Source: JBBIND01 sp037444075
Lineage (GTDB): Bacteria; Acidobacteriota; Terriglobia; Bryobacterales; Bryobacteraceae
Assembly: GCA_037444075.1 (NCBI GenBank)
Contig: JBBIND010000037.1
Location: 1-39,433 of the forward strand
Direction: 5' to 3'
DNA length: 39,433 bases
Part shown: one piece after another, positions 7,282 through 13,831 of the stretch
How the letters are laid out: each line of letters opens with the position of its first letter
Numbering within the stretch: the first letter of the stretch is position 1
The notes under the pieces: model-generated
The model's input: only the letters and a program-made list of their open reading frames with translations
Database searches by the model: none
Told to the model about the DNA's origin: nothing
Made by a program: the position numbers and the translations under genes

Positions 7282-7562
7282 GGTGGTCGCCCCAGGCTGC
7301 CGATGATCTGGAAGCGATCTGCCTGTTCATTGCTCGCGACGCACCTCAAGTGGCGGCGGCGTTTGCTGACCGCGTGCTGCGCGCCACCGATCAACTGGCG
7401 CAGTTTGCGCGCTCAGGACGAATCGTTCCGGAGTTTGGACTCGACAACATTCGGGAGACTATTGTGGGCAGCTATCGCGTCATCTACCGGATTCGCGACG
7501 AGGACGTGCAGATTCTCACGGTCCACCACGGGGCCCGGCTTCTCGACAGCAGAGATTTTTAG
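7269..7562 (+). CDS. RelE/ParE-family toxin (cassette 3)
   Basis: Toxin of 97 residues with the RelE/ParE fold: VRWSPQAADDLEAICLFIARD, a central helix AFADRVLRATDQLAQF, and the conserved C-terminal strand ETIVGSYRVIYRIRDEDVQILTVHHGARLL. The basic residues R-Y-R-V-I-Y-R are typical of the active surface. Whether it poisons gyrase (ParE) or cleaves mRNA (RelE) cannot be told from sequence, although the GSYRVIYRI pattern fits ParE-like members. It is translated from an ATG overlapping the antitoxin gene. The stop lies eight bases before the attC R'' box. Confidence 0.88.
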   Translation: MAEVRWSPQAADDLEAICLFIARDAPQVAAAFADRVLRATDQLAQFARSGRIVPEFGLDNIRETIVGSYRVIYRIRDEDVQILTVHHGARLLDSRDF

Positions 7563-7570
7563 AGGGCCGT

Positions 7571-7638
7571 GGCTAACGAGGGCATGCACCCGACCGCCGC
7601 AAACGACGCGGCGGCGGATGATGCCCCAGCCGTTAGGC
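7571..7638 (+). other. attC: attC site 3 (68 bp)
   Basis: R'' GGCTAAC (7571-7577) and R' GTTAGGC (7632-7638). Arms GGGCAT/ATGCCC and GCCGC/GCGGC pair around AAACGAC. The left third is nearly identical to attC 2. Confidence 0.9.
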
Positions 7639-7654
7639 GAATGGAGGAGCTGCT

Positions 7655-7852
7655 TTGCCCCGAAAGTTGCGGGACCTGATCGTCGATCTTACGTAGGCCG
7701 GGTTCGTAGACAGGGGCGGGAAAGGGAGTCATCGGAACTTCGTTCATCCGAAGGTCCGGAAGCCCGTGACGATCTCCGGAAAGCCAGGAGATGATGCTTT
7801 ACATTACCAAGAGAGGGCGGTACGATTGGCGATTGAAGAGTCGAAGCGATGA
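7655..7852 (+). pseudogene. hicA: HicA toxin with in-frame stop (cassette 4)
   Basis: Read from TTG at 7655, which is preceded by GGAGGAG at 7643-7649, the frame gives PRKLRDLIVDLT, a TAG at 7694-7696, then AGFVDRGGKGSHRNFVHP, PVTISGKPGDDALHYQE and AVRLAIEESKR to the TGA at 7850-7852. This is a full HicA protein in which one codon after helix 1 has become amber. The catalytic His lies in GKGSHR, downstream of the stop. No good restart codon follows before that histidine, so the toxin is probably not made. The reading frame is otherwise intact, which suggests the stop is recent or a sequencing error. The last codon overlaps the hicB start (ATGA). Confidence 0.82.
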
Positions 7853-8088
7853 GCAAGGGTGACAAGTACGTCAAGTTGGTGGAGTGGTCGGACGAGGACC
7901 ACTGCTTCATCGGGAGTTGCCCGGAGCTGTTCTACGGTGGTTGCCACGGGCAGGATGCCAAGGCGGTTTTCGCGCAACTGTGTGAGATCATCGAGGACGC
8001 CATCGAGGTGTACGAACGCGAGGGCAAAGCACTTCCCGAACCACTTTCCGGGCGTGAGTTCGTCAATGCCTTGCAGAGCGTCGCCTAA
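7849..8088 (+). CDS. hicB: HicB-family antitoxin (cassette 4)
   Basis: Antitoxin of 79 residues: KGDKYVKLVEWSDEDHCFIGSCPELFYGG, the partial RNase H-like HicB fold, followed by a helix VFAQLCEIIEDAIEVYE and a C-terminal PLSGREF segment. The ATG at 7849 overlaps the stop of the interrupted hicA, the standard hicA-hicB coupling. It keeps an intact reading frame although its toxin partner carries a stop. The TAA stop (8086-8088) lies within the R'' box of attC 4. It could still titrate related toxins or repress its promoter. Confidence 0.85.
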   Translation: MSKGDKYVKLVEWSDEDHCFIGSCPELFYGGCHGQDAKAVFAQLCEIIEDAIEVYEREGKALPEPLSGREFVNALQSVA

Positions 8089-8153
8089 CGAGGGCGCTGC
8101 AGCCGGCGCCCGCGAAAGGCGCCGCTCGCGGCTGAGCGCCAAAGTCGTTAGGC
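8083..8153 (+). other. attC: attC site 4 (71 bp)
   Basis: R'' GCCTAAC (8083-8089) and R' GTTAGGC (8147-8153) are exact inverted repeats. Arms GGGCGCT/AGCGCC and GCAGCCG/CGGCTG pair. The right end (TGAGCGCCAAAGTC) matches attC 1, indicating a shared subfamily. Confidence 0.9.
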
Positions 8154-8178
8154 GCACTGAGACTGGACGTTCTTACTT

Positions 8179-8979
8179 ATGGGCAACGAGAATCTGATCC
8201 CAGCCGATGTTGCAGCGCGACTGGCGAACCTTGTCGCGCAGCCTCGATTCCTTGAGAAGGCACGTGTCCATTTCCCAGTGCCCGACAACTGGAAGCGTAT
8301 CGGAGACCAAGGGTTTTGGCGGAGGATCGTGTCTCAGGTGTGTGTGGTCGGAAGTTCCGCTGGATGGGAGAGGATAAGCAAGTCGAGCGAGATGCACTCC
8401 ACGCTTCGTTTTTCGAGACTGCTGGCAAAGGGGCCGGGGTCGCGACGAAGGGTTATCCACGGGGTTCTCAGACGCCATGCCGTCAGATACGTCACCCTTG
8501 AGCCCGAGAGGTGCAGGAAGACCGCAGCTCTTGTTAGGAATCTGGAGTTTTTGGAGTCCTTTCCCGGTCGCGCAAAGCGTTACCTCAAATTGCTAGCGGC
8601 GGAGCCCAGCGAGCGCGAGCGCGTCAAACACGTCTGGCGTGACTTAGCATACATCAAGAACAAGGGCGCAAGAGATCTGCTGATCGAGTTGGATCTCGGC
8701 AGAAGCCTCATCACGTTGGACGTACGAGCTCTGAACGTTCTCAAGTGGGCAGGGGCAAAGCTGCCCGAGAAGGTGCAGAGCAACCCTGCCCAGTATGAGG
8801 CCCTGGAATCGGCAGTCCTGCGCGAAGTCTGCGCCCGGGTCGGCCTAACCGGGGCAGAATTCGACCGCATTATCTATTGGAACTATGAGGAGCTGAAGAC
8901 CGAGCTTGGTGGCTCGCGCCTGACCGGGCGCTGCACCCGGCCGCCCAAAAACCGGGCGGCGGGTGATGCCGAGCGTTAG
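8179..8979 (+). CDS. Putative HhH-GPD-type DNA glycosylase (cassette 5)
   Basis: Predicted protein of 266 residues. The region FWRRIVSQVCVVGSS (near residue 50) and the later DLAYIKNKGARDLLIELDLGRSLITLDVRALNVLKW in short segments (near 150-190) resemble the helix-hairpin-helix plus catalytic-Asp layout of HhH-GPD base-excision glycosylases, with the Asp in TLDVRAL. The tail SAVLREVCARVGLTGAEFDRIIY also fits. If correct, it would remove damaged bases from DNA. I am moderately sure of the fold and unsure of the substrate. The start is ATG at 8179 without a Shine-Dalgarno sequence. The frame runs through most of attC 5, so the last ~20 residues (RCTRPPKNRAAGDAER) are attC-encoded, as in cassette 2. 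Confidence 0.65.
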   Translation: MGNENLIPADVAARLANLVAQPRFLEKARVHFPVPDNWKRIGDQGFWRRIVSQVCVVGSSAGWERISKSSEMHSTLRFSRLLAKGPGSRRRVIHGVLRRHAVRYVTLEPERCRKTAALVRNLEFLESFPGRAKRYLKLLAAEPSERERVKHVWRDLAYIKNKGARDLLIELDLGRSLITLDVRALNVLKWAGAKLPEKVQSNPAQYEALESAVLREVCARVGLTGAEFDRIIYWNYEELKTELGGSRLTGRCTRPPKNRAAGDAER

Positions 8980-8981
8980 GC
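8918..8981 (+). other. attC: attC site 5 (64 bp), chimeric
   Basis: R'' is GCCTGAC (8918-8924), with G for the usual A, and R' is GTTAGGC (8975-8981). The outer left arm GGGCGCTGCA follows attC 4, while the centre CACCCGGCCGCCC and its complement follow attC 2, so the outer arms pair imperfectly. Last detectable attC; the array appears to end here. Confidence 0.8.
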
Positions 8982-9060
8982 CTCACTATTTCAGGGGTCG
9001 CGCTGGTGGGGTCTAATGGAGCATAACGCGCAACCCCCACTTTCAGGAAAGGAGTCGCCC
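8982..9060. other. Leader of the 9061-9442 gene with possible hairpin
   Basis: GTGGGG (9006-9011) could pair with CCCCAC (9035-9040) over a 23-base loop, just before the strong ribosome site AGGAAAGGAG (9044-9053). It could affect translation of the next gene; weak evidence. Confidence 0.3.
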
Positions 9061-9085
9061 ATGACCCTGCGGGTCACAACGAAGA

Positions 9086-9442
9086 ATGAAAATGGCCGGG
9101 GGCGGCTCACGTAGTTTCAACAACTTGCGGCTATTTTCGAAGGAGTGTTGCCAATATCTAGAGGGCAAACTGACCTTTACGTATAAAGCACTCAGTGGCG
9201 GGGCGTCGGCTACTTCTCCAGACGCGGGTAACGGCAGGTGGGTCATTTACAAAGGGACTAGCGGGTTAGCGTCGGGAAGCGTTTACGGGACATTTCCATT
9301 TCCAGCAGGGACTACTGGGACAAAGACTATCCCGCTCACGCCTGCTATGCTGACCGGCGACCGACTCAGCTTTTTAGTTCAGGATGACACCTCGATTACA
9401 TCGGCAACGCTCACTGTTGTTGCTTGCTGTGTCAGGAAGTGA
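9086..9442 (+). CDS. Small unknown protein, apparently frameshifted near its 5' end
   Basis: The open frame from ATG 9086 gives 118 residues with no family I recognise. It has a Cys pair near the N-terminus (KECC), a beta-rich Gly/Ser/Thr middle, and a second Cys pair near the end (VVACCVRK). The best ribosome site (AGGAAAGGAG, 9044-9053) serves an ATG at 9061 in another frame, which stops after 16 codons. Removing one G from GGGGG around 9099-9103 would join the two frames as MTLRVTTKNENGRGGSRSFN, a more natural start. Either an extra G was gained (mutation or sequencing error) or the run is slippage-prone. The full gene would span 9061-9442. It lies just beyond the last attC and has none of its own. 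Confidence 0.5.
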   Translation: MKMAGGGSRSFNNLRLFSKECCQYLEGKLTFTYKALSGGASATSPDAGNGRWVIYKGTSGLASGSVYGTFPFPAGTTGTKTIPLTPAMLTGDRLSFLVQDDTSITSATLTVVACCVRK

Positions 9443-9627
9443 TTCGCGAAGTCTCACAGGGGCGCTTGGCTGTGACACACGGATGAACGTCCTTACGGAA
9501 ATCCACATGCAGCTTTCTCCTGAGGTTGAGATTGTATGTTTCTTTGACTTGCTACGATGCCCAGCAACAACCAATACAGTGTCCATTCGGGGAGGCGGTC
9601 AGCCAGCCCGGAAACGACATCGAGCCG
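9443..9627. other. Intergenic stretch with no supported gene
   Basis: About 185 bases between the small unknown gene and the convergent gamma-glutamyltranspeptidase stop. A plus-strand frame runs through it into the neighbouring gene but has no ribosome site or recognisable protein. No GTTRRRY/RYYYAAC pair is present, so the cassette array does not continue here. Confidence 0.6.
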
Positions 9628-11313
9628 TCAGAAGTAGGGATCCGGTTCGGGAATGGCCGCCCCGTCTTTACGAGGTGAGGAGGCGCCATAGTTCACCTTG
9701 GCCCTGGAATCGTGCATCACGGCTTGTCCACCCCCCACCAACAACGCGTAGTCTCCGCGCACGTCGAGTTGATGTCCGCGCGCCGTGAGCGCCTGACGGG
9801 TCTCCGGCGGCACGCGCCCTTCAATCAGCAAGTCACAGCCCCCGTAGTTCAGCTTGGTGAAGCGGGGCGCCTCCAGGGCGGCTTGCAGGTTCATGCCATG
9901 GTCCACGATGTTGGAGACGAATTGTGCGTGAGCCAGAGCCTGGTTGAGCCCGCCCATGATGCCGAAGCCGACGTACCGGCCTTCGTTCTCCATCAGCGCG
10001 GGAATGATCGTGTGGAACGGGCGCTTGCGCGGCGCGAGCGCATTCGGGTGACCGGCGTCCATTTCGAACAAACCCGCCCGGTTGTGCAAATGGAATCCGT
10101 ATCCGTCCACGGCGACGCCCGCTCCAAAGCTCAGATAGATGCTCTGTATCAGGGAGACAACGTTCCCATCCTTGTCCACGGCGGTCAGGTAGACCGTATC
10201 GCCCGCGCCTGAGCCAGGGTCCCCCGCGGCAGTCTCACAGTTGGCGCGGTCCATGCGCACCAGGGCGGCGCGCTTGGCCGCGTATGCCTTGGAGATGAGT
10301 CCGTCCACCGGAACGCGCGCGAAACGCGGGTCGGCCAGGTAACGCTTCAGATCCTGATAGGCGAGTTTCTGGGCTTCTATCTTGACGTGGTAGGCGTCTG
10401 CGCTTAACGGCGCATAGCTCCCCAGCGGGAAACGCTCCATGATGTTGAGCATGGCCAGCGCGGCCATGCCTTGACCGCTGGGCGGCAGTTCCCAGACTTT
10501 CCAGCCGCGGTAGTCCGTGGCGATCGGCTCCACCCATTCGGAGGAAAACTCACTCAGATCATCCGCTTCCAGCACGCCTCCCAGCCGGCGTGAAGTGGCG
10601 AGAATGGCGTCAGCGATGGCCCCGCGATAGAAAGCTCTGGCGCCTTCCTTGGCGACCAGCCGTAGCGCCTTGGCGAGGTCGGGATTCCGGAAGACCTCAC
10701 CCAAGCGGGGCGGCTTGCCGTCACGCAGGAAGACTTTTCTGGAGTAGTCTTCGGCGGACAGCTTGGCGACGGCATCCACCCAATGCTGTTGGATGAGTTC
10801 CGTGACGGGGAAGCCATGCTCGGCGTAGTAGATGGCCGGTTTGAAAAGCTCGGCCCAAGGCAGGCGTCCGTGTTTCTTATGCAACTGCTCCCATCCATCC
10901 ACGCACCCGGGTACGGAGACGGAAAGGATGCCTTGTTGCGGCATGCTGTCAATGCCGCGCTCTTTCAGCAACTCGAGGGACAGGCGTCTGGGCGCCCACC
11001 CGCTGGCGTTGATGCCGCTGAGCTTCCCCGTGCCTGCGTCCCGAGAGATGGCGAACAGGTCGCCTCCCATGCCGCTCATCATGGGTTCCACGACGGTCAG
11101 CGCGATGTTGGCAGCCAAAGCCGCATCCATGGCGTTGCCGCCTCTTGCCAGTATCTGAGCCCCAGCCTGAGAAGCCAGCGTCTGGCTGGTAGCCACGATG
11201 CCGCGCTCGCTGATCACCATCGAACGGGCGTGTTGTCTTTCTTGGGCAAAAGCCTGGTAGGAAGCTAACTGTGTCATGGCGGCAAGCAGGATTAAGTACT
11301 GTGCCTTTGGCAT
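9628..11313 (-). CDS. ggt: Gamma-glutamyltranspeptidase family hydrolase
   Basis: Periplasmic N-terminal-nucleophile hydrolase of 561 residues that cleaves gamma-glutamyl bonds such as those of glutathione, after autocatalytic splitting into two chains. A signal peptide is present (residues 1-24, ending FAQE). The large-subunit motif GGNAMDAALAANIALTVVEP is at ~58-77, GMGGDLF at 81-87, and the predicted cleavage nucleophile is Thr373 in AGDTVYLTAVD. The small subunit keeps LNYGG and ends with EPDPYF. The TVYL after the nucleophile differs from the TTHF of E. coli Ggt and fits another subgroup, so the substrate may not be glutathione. The start at 11313 is chosen for the signal peptide; the open frame upstream to 12045 is antisense to another gene. 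A GATAAT hexamer (11320-11325, minus strand) lies six bases before the ATG. Confidence 0.9.
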   Translation of the reverse strand: MPKAQYLILLAAMTQLASYQAFAQERQHARSMVISERGIVATSQTLASQAGAQILARGGNAMDAALAANIALTVVEPMMSGMGGDLFAISRDAGTGKLSGINASGWAPRRLSLELLKERGIDSMPQQGILSVSVPGCVDGWEQLHKKHGRLPWAELFKPAIYYAEHGFPVTELIQQHWVDAVAKLSAEDYSRKVFLRDGKPPRLGEVFRNPDLAKALRLVAKEGARAFYRGAIADAILATSRRLGGVLEADDLSEFSSEWVEPIATDYRGWKVWELPPSGQGMAALAMLNIMERFPLGSYAPLSADAYHVKIEAQKLAYQDLKRYLADPRFARVPVDGLISKAYAAKRAALVRMDRANCETAAGDPGSGAGDTVYLTAVDKDGNVVSLIQSIYLSFGAGVAVDGYGFHLHNRAGLFEMDAGHPNALAPRKRPFHTIIPALMENEGRYVGFGIMGGLNQALAHAQFVSNIVDHGMNLQAALEAPRFTKLNYGGCDLLIEGRVPPETRQALTARGHQLDVRGDYALLVGGGQAVMHDSRAKVNYGASSPRKDGAAIPEPDPYF

Positions 11314-11394
11314 GCAGGCATTATCGCATCTCACGGCACGATATCCACAAGATCTGTGAGGGGGCAAAAACGCAATCCCTAGTATGATGTGGCT

Positions 11395-12261
11395 ATGATC
11401 GGGAGGAGACTTTTCTTGAGGGGTGCTATCGCCGCGGCTGGAGCCGCCGCCTGGCACAATGGCCGTGGATTTCACCTCGCGGCGCAAGCCCGCAAGTCTG
11501 CCACGGACCGCATTCAGCTCGGGCCCGCCAAAGTCGAGGTGACCCGGCTCGCCATGGGCACCGGGACCGTCGGTTGGGGCGGCAGTTCCAACCAGACGCG
11601 GAAACTCGGTGTTCATGGGCTCGCGGACCTGCTTCGCGCGGCGTTTGATCAGGGCGTGTTCTTCTGGGATTCGGCGGATCAATACGGCTCTCACCCTCAT
11701 CTGAAGGCCGCTTTGCAAGGGCTGCCGCGCGAGAAACTGGCCGTGCTCACCAAGACTCACGCCGCCACCGAAAGGGAAATGCGCGCCGACCTGGACCGCT
11801 TCCGGCGTGAACTCGGCACCGACTACCTGGACATCGTGCTCTTCCACGCCCTGACGGATGCCGACTGGCCCGAGCAACGCAAGGGGGCCATGGCCGTGCT
11901 GGCGGAGGCCCGGGAAAAGGGCGTCGTGCGCACGCACGGCCTTTCCGCGCACAGCCTGGAGGCTCTCGGCGCCGCCGCACGAACGCCCTGGGTCCAGGTG
12001 GTTCTGGCTCGCATCAATCCGGCCGGAGTCACCATGGATGGGCAACCAGCCGAAGTTGTGCCCGCTTTGCGCCGGTTGAAAGCCGCGGGCAAAGGCGTCA
12101 TTGGCATGAAGATCTTCGGCCAGGGCCGTTTACGCGACCGCGCCGACGAATGTCTGCGCTACGCGCTGGGGCTTGACTGCGTCGATTGCTTCACCATCGG
12201 CTGCGAAAGCCGCCAGGATTTCACGGATCTGCTTCAACGTATCCCGGCGGCCAGCGCCTGA
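11395..12261 (+). CDS. Aldo/keto reductase with possible Tat signal
   Basis: NAD(P)H-dependent oxidoreductase of 288 residues with a TIM-barrel fold. The catalytic tetrad is visible: Asp92 and Tyr97 in FFWDSADQYGSH, Lys120 in VLTKTH and His151 in VLFHAL. The N-terminus RRLFLRGAIAAAGAAAW is a short twin-arginine-like signal, so the enzyme may be exported already folded with cofactor. The C-terminal Cys residues (GLDCVDCFTIGCES) resemble those of ferredoxin-like AKR paralogues but lack a full Fe-S motif. ATG 11395 is preferred: TATGAT at 11383-11388 lies exactly six bases before it and there is no Shine-Dalgarno, which fits a leaderless mRNA. GTG at 11389 is possible. It is divergent from the transpeptidase gene. 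Confidence 0.88.
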   Translation: MIGRRLFLRGAIAAAGAAAWHNGRGFHLAAQARKSATDRIQLGPAKVEVTRLAMGTGTVGWGGSSNQTRKLGVHGLADLLRAAFDQGVFFWDSADQYGSHPHLKAALQGLPREKLAVLTKTHAATEREMRADLDRFRRELGTDYLDIVLFHALTDADWPEQRKGAMAVLAEAREKGVVRTHGLSAHSLEALGAAARTPWVQVVLARINPAGVTMDGQPAEVVPALRRLKAAGKGVIGMKIFGQGRLRDRADECLRYALGLDCVDCFTIGCESRQDFTDLLQRIPAASA

Positions 12262-12303
12262 CGCTGCGGCCCTGACCGGGCTGGTGGCGCCAACCCACTA
12301 GCC

Positions 12304-13650
12304 TCAGAAGCGTTCGAAAGTAGCTGATTCAGGCGGCAGGGGACGCCGTCCAACCATCTTGCCGGCTGAGAATGCATAGAAAGCGACCACCAGAAAACAG
12401 CCCAGCGGCACGAGGTACGACAGGCTGATACTGCTTGCCATGTCCGAAACCTGACCCTGAATCGCGGTGATCACCGCGCCGCCCAGGATGGCCATAATCA
12501 ATCCCGAGCCGCCTATCTTCATATCCTCGCCGAGCCCGCGTACGGCCAGACCGTAGATGGTGGGAAACATCAGTGACATGCAGCCTGAGATGCACACCAA
12601 AGCGATGACGCCCGGATAGCCGCCCACGAACGCCACCATCAGCGTGCAAATGATCGCCAGCAGAGCCAGGGTGAGCAGAATCCGCCCCGGCGCGAACAGG
12701 CTCATCAGACCCGTGCAGATGAAACGGGAAACCGCAAACAGGATCAGAGCCGCAATATAGTAGGTGGCTGCCTGTTCCTCGTTCAGCGAGAGCTCCTTCA
12801 TCACGTAGCGGATGGTGAAGGACCACACGCCAATCTGAGCGCCAACGTAGAAGAACTGCGCCGCCACACCCCACACGTAGTTAGGGCTCCGGACCAGCCG
12901 TTTGAACGCAGGTCCCAGATTCAAGCGTCCGCCCTGCTCCTGGTCGCTGGCAGCCGGCATCTTGCAGACGGCGATCAGAAGGCAGATCACCAGCAGGATG
13001 ACGGAGACCACTACATAAGGCCCCATGACCGCGGCGAGTTCCTGTGTTTGGATGCTCTCAAGTTCACCCGGCGCCAGCGCCGCCCTTTGCTCGGCGGAAA
13101 GCTGGTTCAGTTCCGAGAGAATGAAGAGCTTGCTGATGACGACCCCAAGGATGGAACCGATCGGATTGAACGACTGCGCCAGGTTGAGACGCTGCGTACC
13201 GGTTTCTTCCGGCCCCAGGGCGATGATGTAAGGATTCGCGCTGGTCTCGAGAATCGACAAGCCGCCGGCCAGAATGTAGAGCGCTACCAGGAAGTGCGCG
13301 TACGCCATGGTCTTGCTGGCCGGGTAGAACAGCAACCCGCCAGTGATAAAGAGCGCCAAACCCAACAGCACCCCCGCCTTGTAGGAATACTTCTTGATGA
13401 AGATGGCAGCCGGCAGAGCAAAGCAGAAGTAGGATCCGTAGAATGCCACCTGGATCAGAGAAGTCTGAAAGTCGGACATGCTCATGATCCGCTTGAATGC
13501 GGCCAGCAGCGTGTCCGTCATGTTGTTTGCCAATCCCCACCAGGCGAAGCAACTGGTCAGCAGGATGAAAGGCCAAAGCAACCCTGGTGGGACGAGCCTT
13601 ACAAATCTCCGGGGGGCGGAGCCCGTTGGTGTCGTGGAAGGGTGAGACAT
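12304..13650 (-). CDS. MFS sugar permease, FucP-like (FHS family)
   Basis: Inner-membrane sugar:proton symporter of 448 residues with about 12 transmembrane segments. Family marks are the N-terminal FAWWGLANNMTDTLL, the motif GSYFCFALPAAIFIKK after TM2, and the strongly conserved LETSANPYI with ETGTQRLNLAQSFNPIG, which together identify the fucose/galactose/glucose (FHS) permeases. L-fucose, glucose or galactose are the likely substrates; the sequence does not decide. The ATG at 13650 is preferred over the TTG at 13668. The gene stands alone between the esterase and the reductase. About 180 bases upstream (13651-13831) hold no gene and no clear promoter. Confidence 0.9.
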   Translation of the reverse strand: MSHPSTTPTGSAPRRFVRLVPPGLLWPFILLTSCFAWWGLANNMTDTLLAAFKRIMSMSDFQTSLIQVAFYGSYFCFALPAAIFIKKYSYKAGVLLGLALFITGGLLFYPASKTMAYAHFLVALYILAGGLSILETSANPYIIALGPEETGTQRLNLAQSFNPIGSILGVVISKLFILSELNQLSAEQRAALAPGELESIQTQELAAVMGPYVVVSVILLVICLLIAVCKMPAASDQEQGGRLNLGPAFKRLVRSPNYVWGVAAQFFYVGAQIGVWSFTIRYVMKELSLNEEQAATYYIAALILFAVSRFICTGLMSLFAPGRILLTLALLAIICTLMVAFVGGYPGVIALVCISGCMSLMFPTIYGLAVRGLGEDMKIGGSGLIMAILGGAVITAIQGQVSDMASSISLSYLVPLGCFLVVAFYAFSAGKMVGRRPLPPESATFERF

Positions 13651-13831
13651 AGGCGATGCAGGAATCAAAGCGTCATGGCGAGCGGGGCGCTGCTGCGGGC
13701 GGTCATATTGCCTGCAAGACGCACACGTTCAGCGTCCGCGAGGACATACAACCCGGCGCCTGGGACATTTCGCACCTCAGCCATTCTGCTATCGGCGAAC
13801 CCGCCTCGTCAACAGGAGCGAAGCACCTCCG

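Larger units (their letters stand above)
5164..8981 (+). mobile_element. Chromosomal integron: degenerate integrase, attI-like site and five gene cassettes
   Basis: The element contains an integron-integrase pseudogene (5164-5635), an attI-like site ending in GTTAGAC at 5816-5822, and five tandem cassettes each closed by an attC site: 6291-6354, 6956-7021, 7571-7638, 8083-8153 and 8918-8981. Cassette borders, taken between the G and TT of each GTTRRRY, are 5817-6348, 6349-7015, 7016-7632, 7633-8147 and 8148-8975. Every cassette ORF lies on the plus strand with attC at its 3' end. The integrase remnant also lies on the plus strand and ends next to attI, so the platform has the reversed layout known from some non-proteobacterial integrons. 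With the integrase broken, mobility would need an enzyme acting in trans. Confidence 0.85.

Noticed and set aside
8982..9627. A sixth integron cassette holding the 118-residue gene
   Set aside because: No RYYYAAC/GTTRRRY pair with paired arms exists downstream of it, so it cannot be called a cassette from this sequence.
9384..9788. Plus-strand frame after the small unknown gene (134 codons)
   Set aside because: No ribosome site, overlaps the convergent transpeptidase, and the sequence is low in recognisable structure.
11314..12045. The minus-strand frame of the gamma-glutamyltranspeptidase stays open for another 244 codons upstream
   Set aside because: It is antisense to the aldo/keto reductase, which has a clear catalytic tetrad, and the signal peptide begins at 11313. 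The extension is a GC-rich shadow.
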